Source: an uncultured Lachnospiraceae bacterium (GTDB lineage Bacteria; Bacillota; Clostridia; Lachnospirales; Lachnospiraceae). Taken from it: a stretch of DNA of 64,000 bases. A program made the position numbers and the translations under genes. Under the pieces are notes generated by a model that was given only the letters and a program-made list of their open reading frames with translations, was not told the origin of the DNA and ran no database searches. This document shows positions 14,814 through 24,839 of the stretch, piece by piece. The DNA lies in contig CAJTYJ010000012.1 in assembly GCA_910583895.1 (NCBI GenBank), positions 1 through 64,000 on the forward strand, read 5' to 3'. How positions within the stretch are numbered: the stretch's first letter is position 1; every line of letters starts with the position of its first letter.

Positions 14814-17191
14814 ATCTGTATGATCCAGGGCTTTCGGTTGTGTATGTTCCTGTCCGCCATCACAGCCCGGTCTGTGCCTATCATCTGCAGCGGGCAGTCA
14901 GGGAGTATGAACCAGACTGCATTCTGGTGGAGGGACCAAAGAATGCCCAGGACCAGGCAGCCGTTCTGGCACATCCGGATACAAAGGCTCCGGTGGCACT
15001 GTATTATTTTTATAAGGATACAAAGGGGCTACTGAGCGAAGAAAAAGAAGATTACAAATGCTACTATCCCTTTTTGGACTGCTCGCCGGAGCTTGTGGCC
15101 CTGCGGGAGGCAGAACAAAGGAAGATTCCCGCAAAATTCATCGATCTGCCCTACGGGGAAATCCTGATTGGGACAGAAGAGAACCGGGGGATCCGCACGG
15201 AAAGAGAAAAGCAGACGTATAATGATGACTATCTGCTGTTTAGAAGCCGGTATCTGGAGCTTTTGCGGGAGAAGACAGGGCTTCGCAGCTTTGAAGAACT
15301 CTGGGAAAAATATTTCGAGATCGGAGGACTTTTTTTGTCCACCAGGGATTTCATTCGGCAGATGGGAAATTACTGCAGGCTTTCCAGAGAACATACGCCA
15401 AGAGAAGAGCTGGAAGAGGACGGCTCTTTGCTAAGAGAGCGGTACATGGCGGAACAGATCGCGGAAGCTTCCAGGACTTACAAACGGATTCTTGTGGTGA
15501 CCGGCGGTTTTCATACATACGGGATTCTGGGATTTTTAAAGCAGGAAAAAGATGCGCTGTGCTACCAGGGAGAGCCGGTAAAGCTTCATCGGCTGGAGAA
15601 GCAGGATCAGGGGGTCTATCCCCTGGCCTATTCGATGGAAGCGGCGGATGCTTTGAACGGCTATGCCAGCGGTATGCAGTCTCCGGGCTTTTATCAGCTT
15701 GTCTGGGAGCGTCTGCTGGAAAGCGGGACACCAGAGGGCGCTTATAAAGAAGCCGTGCTCCATCAGCTGGTGAGTGCAGGTCGCCAGGCACGCAGAAAAA
15801 AGGAGAGCCTTTCTTCCTATGATGTGATCTGTGCCCTTTCCATGGCGGAAGGACTTTCGGCCCTTCGGGGCAAGCAGGAGCCGGGACTCTATGAACTGCG
15901 GGATGCGGCTTTGTCCTCTTTTGTAAAAGGGGAGTGCAGTCCGTCTACCGATCTGTCTCTTCGGATTTTAAAGGAGCTGAATACAGGAAAACAGATAGGA
16001 AAGCTGTGTCAGGATGCGCTGCGGCCGCCGCTCCTTATGGATTTTGAGAAACAGTGTAAAAAATTCGGTCTGAAGATCCAGGAGGCTGGGCAGCAGGAAG
16101 TTACTTTGGAGCTGTTTACGAAAAAAAAGCATCTGGATACAAGCCGTTTTCTGTATCAGACAGAATTTTTAGGGACCGGTTTTGCAAAAAGAAAAAAAGG
16201 AGCGGATCTTCTGAACCGGAAGGACAACAGCCGGATTCGGGAGATCTGGATCTGCCGGTTTTCCGGACAGGTACTCTCGGCGCTTGTGGATGTATCTACG
16301 CTGGGCGGTACGGTGGAAGAAGCTTCCAGGACCCGCCTTGTGCGGGAGTTTACAAAGAGCCGGAACAGCCGGGAAGCAGCCCGTCTTCTGGCCACGGGTT
16401 TTTTGATGGGTTTTTTGGAAGAGCAGGCAGGAATGGGGCGGCATATGAAAGAGGTCCTGGCGTCAGACGGAGACTTTTTTTCTCTCGCCGAGGGTTTTTC
16501 TCATCTTCGTATGCTGTACGAACTGCAGGAACTCTACCAGGTGAAAGACTCTTTGGAACTGGAAGGATTGATAGGCGCCTGTTTTCAAAAGATTCTGCAG
16601 CTTCTGCCGTCCATGGCCGGAGTCAAGGAGGAACAGCTGCAGGAATGTATGGAAAGCTGTCTTTCCCTGTACCAGATTACCGGGAGACCAAAGTTTGGTC
16701 ATCTTAGACAGGTGCTTTTGGAGGCTTTTGACCGTCTGGCTCACCAGTCCGGGATCCAGCCGGGGTTAGAAGGAACCGTGCTGGGACTTCTCTATGGTTA
16801 TGACGGAAGTTATGAAGAAGCGATTCGAAAAGCAGCGTCCGGATATCTGCAGGGGACAGAAAAGATGCGGATGAAAAGCGCGGCGTTTTTGAGGGGGCTT
16901 TTTTTTACAGCCCGGGATTTTGTGTTTGTGAAAGAGCACTTTCTTGATATGATTGACGAACTGCTGGCAGGGCTCTTGGCGGAGGAGTTTATGATGCTCT
17001 TGCCGGAACTTCGACAGGCTTTCGGATATTTTACCCCGTTGGAGATTGATCGGATCGCGGGGAAGGCGGCTGCTCTGCACGGAAGAACAAAGCAGGAACT
17101 TTTAAGAGGAAGAGTGGTATCGGCTCTGGAGTACGAGTATGGGGAGATTCTGGATGCGTATGCCTCCAGGCGCATGTCGGAACAGAACTGA
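14774..17191 (+). CDS. DUF5682-family protein of the MoxR/VWA/SWIM cluster
   Basis: 805 residues, no signal peptide or membrane helix. The N-terminal part has VPVRHHSPVCAYHL (about residues 24-37), ILVEGP (50-55) and VVTGGFHTYG (about 240-249). This pattern is typical of DUF5682 and reminiscent of the TraB/ChaN-like fold, where His and Glu residues bind metal; that link is inference. The remaining 500 residues are helical and lack motifs I know. The start lies 40 bases inside the ATPase gene. The family is found with MoxR, VWA and SWIM genes, which supports a shared complex. Confidence 0.75.
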   Translation: MEQLLRGEEISEVNLYDPGLSVVYVPVRHHSPVCAYHLQRAVREYEPDCILVEGPKNAQDQAAVLAHPDTKAPVALYYFYKDTKGLLSEEKEDYKCYYPFLDCSPELVALREAEQRKIPAKFIDLPYGEILIGTEENRGIRTEREKQTYNDDYLLFRSRYLELLREKTGLRSFEELWEKYFEIGGLFLSTRDFIRQMGNYCRLSREHTPREELEEDGSLLRERYMAEQIAEASRTYKRILVVTGGFHTYGILGFLKQEKDALCYQGEPVKLHRLEKQDQGVYPLAYSMEAADALNGYASGMQSPGFYQLVWERLLESGTPEGAYKEAVLHQLVSAGRQARRKKESLSSYDVICALSMAEGLSALRGKQEPGLYELRDAALSSFVKGECSPSTDLSLRILKELNTGKQIGKLCQDALRPPLLMDFEKQCKKFGLKIQEAGQQEVTLELFTKKKHLDTSRFLYQTEFLGTGFAKRKKGADLLNRKDNSRIREIWICRFSGQVLSALVDVSTLGGTVEEASRTRLVREFTKSRNSREAARLLATGFLMGFLEEQAGMGRHMKEVLASDGDFFSLAEGFSHLRMLYELQELYQVKDSLELEGLIGACFQKILQLLPSMAGVKEEQLQECMESCLSLYQITGRPKFGHLRQVLLEAFDRLAHQSGIQPGLEGTVLGLLYGYDGSYEEAIRKAASGYLQGTEKMRMKSAAFLRGLFFTARDFVFVKEHFLDMIDELLAGLLAEEFMMLLPELRQAFGYFTPLEIDRIAGKAAALHGRTKQELLRGRVVSALEYEYGEILDAYASRRMSEQN

Positions 17192-17227
17192 TTGGCAAAG
17201 ACGATGAAAGAGAGGGCGGACAGAAAC

Positions 17228-18361
17228 ATGGCGGAGCATACAAGTCAGTTAAACAGGTGGCGGCTGATCCTCGGAAGCTATGCACAAAAGCAGCTGAATT
17301 TTGAAGAAGGTGCCTGCCTGGAAAACGGAATCTCCTGCATGGATCTGGAGGAGGCGCTTGACTTTCTCTATAACCGGGAGCAGGGAGAGGATGTGCGCAG
17401 GCAGGGAGGGACAGAGGCCAGCCGTCTGACAGCGGTCACCTGGATCACCCGTATCCGGAAACTTTTTCCAAAAGAGACGGTGGAGATTCTAGAACGGCAT
17501 GCGTTGGATCGCTATGGGATGACGGAACTTTTGACCGACCGGGAAGTTTTGGAGAAGCTGGAACCGAACCAGGAGCTTTTAAAGACGATCCTGCAGCTGA
17601 AGCACCTGATGAAAGGGGATGTGCTGGACACTGCCCGAAGAATTGTAAAGCAGGTGGCGGAGGAGATCGCAAAAAAATTAAATCAGGATATTCGAAGGTC
17701 TCTGCTGGGAAAGATTGACCGCAATGCAGAAAATCCGGTCCGGTCGATCCGGAACCTGGATATCCAGAAGACGATCCGGAGAAATCTAAAGCATTACGAT
17801 CAGGACAAGGAACAGATTCTGCTGGAACAGGTGTATTTTCATGGAAGGACCAGGAGGTACAGCCGGTGGAGAGTGGTGATCGCGGTGGATGAGAGCGGGT
17901 CCATGTTAGATTCTGTCATTCACAGTGCAGTGATGGCCGGGATCTTTGCCAGGCTTCCGATGCTGGACACCAGGCTGGTTATCTTTGACACGCAGGTGGT
18001 GGATCTGAGCAGTCATCTGGATGACCCGGTGGCCACGCTTATGAGCATTCAGCTTGGAGGCGGGACCTATATCACGGGGGCGCTGCAGTACTGTGAGACG
18101 CTGATCGACAATCCTCACCGGACCATGGTGGTGCTGGTGTCCGATCTGTGCGAGGGCGGCAGTGTGGCAGGACTTTTGGGAGTGAGCCGGGGGATCATCG
18201 AGAGCGGGGCCAAGCTGATCTGTCTGACGGCTCTGGACATGGAGGCCAATCCGGTCTATGACCGTCATACCGCACAGAAGCTTGCAGATCTGGGAGCCCA
18301 TGTGGGAGCGATGACTCCGGAGGCACTGGGAGATTTTATGGGAAAGATTATGAATGGTTGA
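17228..18361 (+). CDS. VWA-domain protein (CoxE/ViaA-like partner of the MoxR ATPase)
   Basis: 377 residues from ATG 17228. The N-terminal half is helical; the C-terminal half is a von Willebrand A domain. MIDAS metal site: DESGS (Asp221, Ser223, Ser225), Thr in GGGTYITGAL, and Asp in VLVSDLCEGG. VWA proteins of this kind bind substrate or deliver it to the MoxR ATPase ring. The start is uncertain: TTG 17192 follows the previous stop directly but has no ribosome site, ATG 17204 likewise, while ATG 17228 has GGGCGGA 7 bases upstream. The SWIM gene begins 6 bases after the stop. Confidence 0.88.
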   Translation: MAEHTSQLNRWRLILGSYAQKQLNFEEGACLENGISCMDLEEALDFLYNREQGEDVRRQGGTEASRLTAVTWITRIRKLFPKETVEILERHALDRYGMTELLTDREVLEKLEPNQELLKTILQLKHLMKGDVLDTARRIVKQVAEEIAKKLNQDIRRSLLGKIDRNAENPVRSIRNLDIQKTIRRNLKHYDQDKEQILLEQVYFHGRTRRYSRWRVVIAVDESGSMLDSVIHSAVMAGIFARLPMLDTRLVIFDTQVVDLSSHLDDPVATLMSIQLGGGTYITGALQYCETLIDNPHRTMVVLVSDLCEGGSVAGLLGVSRGIIESGAKLICLTALDMEANPVYDRHTAQKLADLGAHVGAMTPEALGDFMGKIMNG

Positions 18362-18367
18362 GGTGCC

Positions 18368-20485
18368 ATGGACGAACTGAAAAAAATAATAAGTCATGCA
18401 GACGATGATTATCTGACGGGACTGTGCAACAAAGGAACTGTGAAGCGGGCTTATAAGGACCTGGAACAGGAGGACCTTTCGGTTGCCTGGAGCGGTGCAC
18501 AGGCAGAAGTAAAATTAAAAGAAGAGACCTGTACGATCCGTCTGCCCCTTGGCGAGAGCAGCTGTTCTTGTCCTTCCAGAAGCATTTGCAGACATACGAT
18601 TACAGCGATCCTGTGGCTGAAGCAGGAGATCGAAAAAGAACTTCAGGGAGAAACAAAAGAAAGTGCTGCCAAAGAGACCAAAGAGGACAGCCAGAAAAAC
18701 GATGTCGAACAAGGGCCGGGGCTTTTTACAGAACTTCTGGAATTGCCGGCAGACCGTCTGAAGAAGGCCTGCAAGGGCAGGCGTTATCAGCAGTTTCTGG
18801 ACCATGTGCGCACAGGGGAACTGCCGCCTTTAAAAGAAAGTTCTGTGGTGACGGTGACGCTGCCCTGGGAGAAGGCCACGGTAAAATTGCTGGAACCTTT
18901 TGCTTACTCCACCTGTACCTGCAAAAGCAGGGAATTGTGTCCGCATAAGGCACAGGCGGTCCTGCTCTATCAGCTTCTGAAAGGAAAGATCCGAAAAGAA
19001 GACCTGGAAGAGCTGGGGGATAAGGAGCATATCTGGGAAGCGGCGGAGGTACAAAAGGTATGCGAAAGTGTCATAGAATCTGTGGTTCATCAGATGGGGA
19101 CCGGGCTTTCCAGACAGTCTTTTGAGGTGACAAAGAGCCTGGAGCGGCTGGCGGTGATCGTTCACCGGACAGAGCTTGCGGCCCTGGAAAGTCCCCTGAG
19201 GGAAGCGGCATCCGGATACCGGCAGTATTTTTCCCGGTCGGCGGTATTTCAAAGAGAACAGCTTCTTAAAAAGCTTCTCTGGATTTACAGAAGGGCTTCC
19301 TCTCTTTCCCTGGCCGGCAGTCAGGATGAAATCCGGGCTTTGGCGGGGACTTTCCGGGACGTCTATGAGCCGGTTGGCAGGCTGCATCTGGTGGGGATGG
19401 GGGCAAGGACCTTTTCCAGCGGTACCGGTTATGAAGGGGAGATTTATTATTTTCTGGAACCGGACAAAGGACAGTGGTATACCTGGACGGATGCCCGACC
19501 GGTCTTCTATGAAGGCGTAAAAAGAAGGCCGTATAGTGCCAGCGGTCTGGCGCCCTGGGGGCTTCCCTGCAACCGGGAGCAGCTCCAAAATCTGGAATTT
19601 GAACTGCACCACGGAAAGGCTGCAGCCGGGGGGCGCCTGTCCGTAAGCAAGGAGTCCAGAGGAGAGGTTCTGGGTACGAGAAGCTTTCTGATGGAAGGAG
19701 TCAAAGCGCAGATCAGCTGGGATTATGAGAAACTTCTTTTGGAACAGTTTGGAGGAACGATGCAAAGCGGCCGGATGACAAAGAACCGTGCCTCTGGCCG
19801 AAGAGAGCGTCTGGCCCTTGTGGGGGCAGTCCGCTGGGGGGAGGCTTTGTTCGATCCGGTGGAGCAGAGGTTTTCCTGGTGTCTTTATGACCGGCAGGAA
19901 AGGCCGCTGTTTCTTTCACTGAAATATAAAAAAGAGGAGCGGCTGACCATCCAGCTTCTGGAACGCTTAGAGCAAAGGTTAAAAAAACATCCACGTGAAA
20001 TAATGGTCTTCTTTGGTGCCTTGTATCTGGACGAAGAGGGAAGGATGTGTCTGTACCCGATTGAGGTTTTTTTGGACGAGGCAGAATGTGCGGCAGAAAA
20101 AGCAGATGAAACCGTACAGCAGGTCCATTCAGACAGCAGATCCAAACCTTCCAGAAAGATCCTTTGGAGCATGAAACAGTATCTGAAGGAAGTGGAAGAA
20201 CAGATGTCGGATCTGTTTGTCAGCGGTCTGTATTCTGCAGGAGAAGATCAGGAGGAACAGACAGCCAGGCTTTCAGAGGACGGGGAGTGTTTGGGACTTC
20301 ACGGAGCGGGAAAAGAACTTGCGGATATGAGCCGGTGTCTGGGCGAAAAAAGGCATCGGATGGATTTTTCTTTGACCCCCATTCTGGAAGCGGCCGGACG
20401 TCTGGACGTCTATCTGCAGGCATGTCAGGAAAAGTTGTCCTGTGATCTGGCACTCTGCGCCATGAGAGAAGCGCAGGAAACATAA
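18368..20485 (+). CDS. SWIM zinc-finger protein with two SWIM motifs
   Basis: 705 residues. Two CxCx5CxH motifs occur: Cys66/68/74-His76 (CSCPSRSICRH) and Cys183/185/191-His193 (CTCKSRELCPH). SWIM fingers bind DNA or protein. Two in one chain, about 117 residues apart and each followed by a similar helix, suggest an internal duplication. The rest is a large domain without catalytic motifs I can name. GAGGTG lies close before the ATG. It sits between the VWA and DUF4132 genes, so it probably serves as substrate or nucleic-acid adaptor for the ATPase complex. That role is inference. Confidence 0.82.
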   Translation: MDELKKIISHADDDYLTGLCNKGTVKRAYKDLEQEDLSVAWSGAQAEVKLKEETCTIRLPLGESSCSCPSRSICRHTITAILWLKQEIEKELQGETKESAAKETKEDSQKNDVEQGPGLFTELLELPADRLKKACKGRRYQQFLDHVRTGELPPLKESSVVTVTLPWEKATVKLLEPFAYSTCTCKSRELCPHKAQAVLLYQLLKGKIRKEDLEELGDKEHIWEAAEVQKVCESVIESVVHQMGTGLSRQSFEVTKSLERLAVIVHRTELAALESPLREAASGYRQYFSRSAVFQREQLLKKLLWIYRRASSLSLAGSQDEIRALAGTFRDVYEPVGRLHLVGMGARTFSSGTGYEGEIYYFLEPDKGQWYTWTDARPVFYEGVKRRPYSASGLAPWGLPCNREQLQNLEFELHHGKAAAGGRLSVSKESRGEVLGTRSFLMEGVKAQISWDYEKLLLEQFGGTMQSGRMTKNRASGRRERLALVGAVRWGEALFDPVEQRFSWCLYDRQERPLFLSLKYKKEERLTIQLLERLEQRLKKHPREIMVFFGALYLDEEGRMCLYPIEVFLDEAECAAEKADETVQQVHSDSRSKPSRKILWSMKQYLKEVEEQMSDLFVSGLYSAGEDQEEQTARLSEDGECLGLHGAGKELADMSRCLGEKRHRMDFSLTPILEAAGRLDVYLQACQEKLSCDLALCAMREAQET

Positions 20486-20532
20486 AAACAGCGGCAGAGA
20501 TGCTGTAAAATCATGATGAGGAGAAGCAGAGT

Positions 20533-23500
20533 ATGAATTTAGGTGAAGAACGTAGTCGGCAGGAGCTTGTGCGTGCGCTGGAGCTTCTGCAGCTGACCCC
20601 AAAAAACGATGCATTGTCCAAAATATATCTGGAGTTGGACAGCGCAGAAGATCCGGCGCTGCTTGGCGGGGCAGAGCTGCAGGATTTTTCGGAACTTGGA
20701 AAAGAGGCCACAGGCCAGTGCAGAAAATACATCAATCACTGTCTGAAACGCAACCGCCAGGAAGAACTTGGGCGTTTTGTTCGTTTTACGGCAGCGGTGG
20801 GAGGATCCACAGCCTATTATATTCTGGTGAACTATGGCTGGAATTTGCATACATACCAAGAGTATCTAAGCCCTGCACAGGCGGCAGCCATCAGGGCGGA
20901 GGGGATCGTCTGGAATATTTACGGACTCAAAGGGGCCCTGTCCAATCTGGAACAAAAATCGCCTCAGGTTCTGTGGGAGGCTATGAAACTGTGCAGCAGC
21001 AAAAACGACAATGCCAAGGTATTGCTGGCCGCCATGTCTTTGTATTACAGCAAGCCATCTGAAAAGTCCGGGAACATCATCAGGAAACTGCTTCCGGGTC
21101 ACAGCGAAGAAAAGGAAATGCAGTTAAGGATCCAGGAGACCGTAGATTTTCTCGAAGACAATCTGGTGAACAGCATCCAAAATCTGTTTGATGGGGCAGC
21201 ACCGCCGGAGGAAGATCTGGAACAGATGAAACGGTTTTTGAGAACCGCTTCGGAAAAAGAGTCCGTTTCCAAAGAACTTTTTGCCGTAATTCAAAAGACG
21301 CGGATATCCGAATATCTGCTGTCCATGCTCTCAGCTGCCGCTTTTCTGGCGCTGGATCATTCTGCCATGTGCCGGCCTTTTCTTCATCTTGCCATGGCCA
21401 TGGACTATTGTCAGAAACGGACGGCGGTGCTCTCAATCTGTCTGCAAATCGGTGGTTCTGCGTGGTTTTTTGCCCATATCAAAGACTTTGAAGAGCAGAT
21501 GCCCATCCCAAAAGAGGATTATATGGTCTGGTGTCTGAAAAACTGTAAATTTGGCAGTCCGGTCAAGCGCATCATCAGGGAACACCCGCAGGTGGTCCGC
21601 AATCTGATCACCAAATTGACCTCCGAGGAGTATCAGAGCCTGCTGGCCGTGACTAAGGGGGTGAACCCGACTCTTTACCAGGAGCTGAGCAGCTTAGGAC
21701 AAGGGGAATTCTGTGCAAAGCTTTCGGAAGAGCTGACCAGTCATTATACCAACGGCAGGAAGGAGGCCAGGCAGTATCTTCAGGGTGAGGCAGAACTTTC
21801 GGTACTCTATCCCTTTGTAAAAGACTGGAGAAACAACTATGACTATAACACCAGAAACTGTTCCAAGATCTATTCCCTGAAAAAGAACGGTCTGGATCAG
21901 CAGCTGTACCGCAGAGCAGTCGTGCTGGAAGGTCTCTGCATGAGAGCCAGATATTTTGTTTCTTACTGGCACGGAACATACCAGAAGATTGACCGGGCCA
22001 CGATCGGGGAGATTTTTCAGGTATTTGAGGCAGAGCATGTGCCAGTCAGCTATCAGCTGGAAGCCTTAAGCGGTATCTATGACAGCTTTTATGCTGAGAA
22101 GGAAAAGAACAGTTTTATCAATGACTGTGTGATGGTAATGCGCCTGAAGAATAAGGAGTGGGGACCGGAACTGATCCGTCTGTCGAAAGACGGCAGTGCC
22201 ATCGTTCGCTTTTTGTGTATCCGGGTTATGGATGAATACGGAGCCGAATATAAAGAAGAGCTTTTATCCTGTGCGGCAGACAGCGCCAAGCAGGTGCGGG
22301 AGATTCTGACGGCTGTCTATGAAAGCCGAAAAGAGTGGGAGCCGGAGATTTTACAGATGCTGGCCTCCAAAAAGTCCAAGGAGCGGGAGATGGCTGTGCA
22401 GGTTCTCGGGCGCTGGGGTGCGAAGCAGTATTCAGAAGTGCTAAAAGAGGCATACGAAAAAGAGAAAAGCAAAAAGATAAAAGAACTTCTGGCAGACTGT
22501 CTTGGTTTTGAGACAAAAGCTGCAGAAGATAAGAATGAAAAGACACAGAAAGATCTGGTAAAAGAAATCTTAAAAGGCGGCAAAAAAAGAAAGATTTCCT
22601 GGATCTATCAGGAAGATAAGCCGCTGCCAGAGGTACACAGAAAAGATGGAACACTTGCGTCAGAGGAGGACCTGGCGGCGATCATGGTCTGTTATGCAGA
22701 TATGTCGATACCAGGGTTTAGCAAAGATGCCGTTCAGATTTCGCAGGAATTAAATCCGGAGGAGCTGGCTTTCTATATGGAGCAGATTTTCGTCCGTTTT
22801 CTGGAAGCCAACGCTGAGGCAAAGAAAAAATGGGTGCTCTATGCGGCTTCCGTCCACGGCGGAGAACGGATCATTCCTCTTTTGCACGCGCAGATTCAGG
22901 AGTGGCCTAAGGTTTCCAGAGGCGCCATGGCTTCGGAAGCAGTAAAAGCTCTGGCCCTGAATGGAAGTTCTACGGCGCTGCTTTTAGTGGATCAGATATC
23001 CAGGAAGTTTAAATTCCGTCAGGTCAAGGCCGCCGCATCGGATGCATTGACTTACGCGGCCAGTCAGCTTGGCATCACAAAGGAGGAATTAGAGGACCGG
23101 ATTGTGCCGGATCTTGGCTTCGATGAGCGAATGGAGCAGACGGTAGACTACGGTACCAGAAGCTTCCGGGTGGTCTTAACTTCAACACTGGAACTGGAAG
23201 TATACGATGAGAATGGAAAGCGTCTTAAGAATCTGCCGGCGCCGGGCAAAAGAGATGAGCCGGACAAAGCAGGTGCGGCCAATGCGGCTTTCAAACTGTT
23301 GAAAAAACAGCTGAAGACGGTTGTCTCCAATCAGAAACTTCGCATGGAGCAGGCCCTTGGCTTTGCACGGCTGTGGAAAGTGGAACAATGGGAGACGCTG
23401 TTTGTGAAAAATCCGGTCATGCATCAGTTTGCCATCGGCCTGATCTGGGGCTGTTATGAGGATGGGATCTTAAAAGACACCTTCCGTTATATGGAAGACG

Positions 23501-24084
23501 GAAGTTTCAACACGGTGGAGGAAGAGGAGTATCCATTGCCGGAATCCGCCATGATTGGTCTGGTACATCCCATCGAGATGGAAGAGGAACAACTGTCTGC
23601 ATGGAAGGAACAGCTGTCTGACTACGAAGTGATCCAGCCGGTGGAACAGCTGGACCGTCCGGTCTATCGTCTGACGGAAGAGGAGAAAGATCAGACAGAA
23701 TTGATTCGTTTTGGAGGAAAACTGCTGAATGGACTTTCTCTGTCCGGCAAGCTTCAGAGTCTGGGCTGGTACCGGGGAAGCGTACAGGATGCAGGCGGAT
23801 ATTACACCTTCTACCGGGAGGACCAAAAGATCGGTGTGGAACTGGAATTTTCCGGCAGCTTTGTGGGAGGCGAGAACGAGGAAGTGACCGTCTACGGCGC
23901 ACAGTTTTACCAGGCCGGTACCGTGCAGCGGGGCAGCTATGTCTATGATACGATCAAAAAGGAGCATCTGTACCGGCTGTCTGAAGTCAGTCCGCGGTAT
24001 TTCAGTGAGATTGTGCTGCAGCTTACAAAAGCAACCGCTTCCAGCCAGGAGCAGCTTTCCTATCCGGAATGCAAAGAGCGGTAG
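20533..24084 (+). CDS. Large DUF4132-domain protein
   Basis: 1183 residues, soluble. Residues 1 to about 700 are helical and repeat-like (HEAT-type, e.g. the KEREMAVQVLGRWGAKQYSEV area). The C-terminal DUF4132 region is marked by ITKEELEDRIVPDLGF, the TLELEVYDENGKRLKNLP strand and FVKNPVMHQFAIGLIWG. DUF4132 also occurs in E. coli MolR-type proteins, whose biochemical role is not settled. It lies 47 bases after the SWIM gene with GAGGAG before the ATG, so it is most likely the scaffold or effector of the MoxR/VWA system. No WGR domain is visible. Confidence 0.8.
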   Translation: MNLGEERSRQELVRALELLQLTPKNDALSKIYLELDSAEDPALLGGAELQDFSELGKEATGQCRKYINHCLKRNRQEELGRFVRFTAAVGGSTAYYILVNYGWNLHTYQEYLSPAQAAAIRAEGIVWNIYGLKGALSNLEQKSPQVLWEAMKLCSSKNDNAKVLLAAMSLYYSKPSEKSGNIIRKLLPGHSEEKEMQLRIQETVDFLEDNLVNSIQNLFDGAAPPEEDLEQMKRFLRTASEKESVSKELFAVIQKTRISEYLLSMLSAAAFLALDHSAMCRPFLHLAMAMDYCQKRTAVLSICLQIGGSAWFFAHIKDFEEQMPIPKEDYMVWCLKNCKFGSPVKRIIREHPQVVRNLITKLTSEEYQSLLAVTKGVNPTLYQELSSLGQGEFCAKLSEELTSHYTNGRKEARQYLQGEAELSVLYPFVKDWRNNYDYNTRNCSKIYSLKKNGLDQQLYRRAVVLEGLCMRARYFVSYWHGTYQKIDRATIGEIFQVFEAEHVPVSYQLEALSGIYDSFYAEKEKNSFINDCVMVMRLKNKEWGPELIRLSKDGSAIVRFLCIRVMDEYGAEYKEELLSCAADSAKQVREILTAVYESRKEWEPEILQMLASKKSKEREMAVQVLGRWGAKQYSEVLKEAYEKEKSKKIKELLADCLGFETKAAEDKNEKTQKDLVKEILKGGKKRKISWIYQEDKPLPEVHRKDGTLASEEDLAAIMVCYADMSIPGFSKDAVQISQELNPEELAFYMEQIFVRFLEANAEAKKKWVLYAASVHGGERIIPLLHAQIQEWPKVSRGAMASEAVKALALNGSSTALLLVDQISRKFKFRQVKAAASDALTYAASQLGITKEELEDRIVPDLGFDERMEQTVDYGTRSFRVVLTSTLELEVYDENGKRLKNLPAPGKRDEPDKAGAANAAFKLLKKQLKTVVSNQKLRMEQALGFARLWKVEQWETLFVKNPVMHQFAIGLIWGCYEDGILKDTFRYMEDGSFNTVEEEEYPLPESAMIGLVHPIEMEEEQLSAWKEQLSDYEVIQPVEQLDRPVYRLTEEEKDQTELIRFGGKLLNGLSLSGKLQSLGWYRGSVQDAGGYYTFYREDQKIGVELEFSGSFVGGENEEVTVYGAQFYQAGTVQRGSYVYDTIKKEHLYRLSEVSPRYFSEIVLQLTKATASSQEQLSYPECKER

Positions 24085-24154
24085 AGGCTGCCAGTCAGAA
24101 CGTGGCCGGCAGTTGCTGAAGAGATGGACATGGGTATTGGAACAGGAGGAAACC

Positions 24155-24766
24155 ATGGAAATATATCTGATCCGACATGGAGAGACAGACTACAATAAGC
24201 AAAGGAGGCTGCAGGGGATAGGAGATATTCCGCTGAATGCCAGAGGAATCGAGCTTGCCAGGCGGACAGCAGAAGGGCTTTTGGATGTTCCCTTTGACAA
24301 AATTTATACAAGCCCTTTGATTCGGGCAAAAAAGACGGCGGAGATTATCAGAGGCAGCCGGGACATCGAGATCATTCCAACAGACAGTCTTTTAGAAATC
24401 AGCTTTGGAGATTACGAAGGGCTGACGGTCCGGGAAGAGGACTATAATATTCCGGATCCGGAGTTTCGCAACTTCTTCGAAGCCCCTCATCTCTATCATA
24501 CGCCGCCCAATGGGGAGAGCATCGAACAAATGAGAGAACGGACAACTTCCTTTATCCGGCAGGTGATGGAAGATCCGAAGCAGGAAGGAAAGACGATCCT
24601 GATGGCATCCCACGGAGCTGCGATCCGCGGGATCCTTTCCGGCCTGCAGGGACTTCCGGTGTCCCGGTTCTGGGAAGGAGGCGTGCATAAAAACTGCGCG
24701 GTGTCTCTGATCAGAGCAGAGAAGGGGAAGTTTGAGATTGTGTTTGAGAACAGGGTGTATTACTAA
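24155..24766 (+). CDS. Histidine phosphatase-family protein (phosphoglycerate mutase-like)
   Basis: 203 residues. LIRHGETDYN near the N-terminus carries the phospho-accepting His. IYTSPLIRAKKTAE supplies the second Arg, FGDYEGLT the acid/base Glu region, and ASHGAAIRG the second catalytic His. The set fits the cobC/GpmB branch, which dephosphorylates small metabolites; the substrate is not readable. The ATG at 24155 has AGGAGG 6 bases upstream. It follows DUF4132 by 70 bases with no terminator, so it may share its transcript without sharing function. Confidence 0.85.
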   Translation: MEIYLIRHGETDYNKQRRLQGIGDIPLNARGIELARRTAEGLLDVPFDKIYTSPLIRAKKTAEIIRGSRDIEIIPTDSLLEISFGDYEGLTVREEDYNIPDPEFRNFFEAPHLYHTPPNGESIEQMRERTTSFIRQVMEDPKQEGKTILMASHGAAIRGILSGLQGLPVSRFWEGGVHKNCAVSLIRAEKGKFEIVFENRVYY

Positions 24767-24839
24767 AAAGTGTGAAAAGTGATCCTGCTTAAATAAACCT
24801 TCCACAACAAAATTCCAAAAAGAAATGAAAAAATATAGT

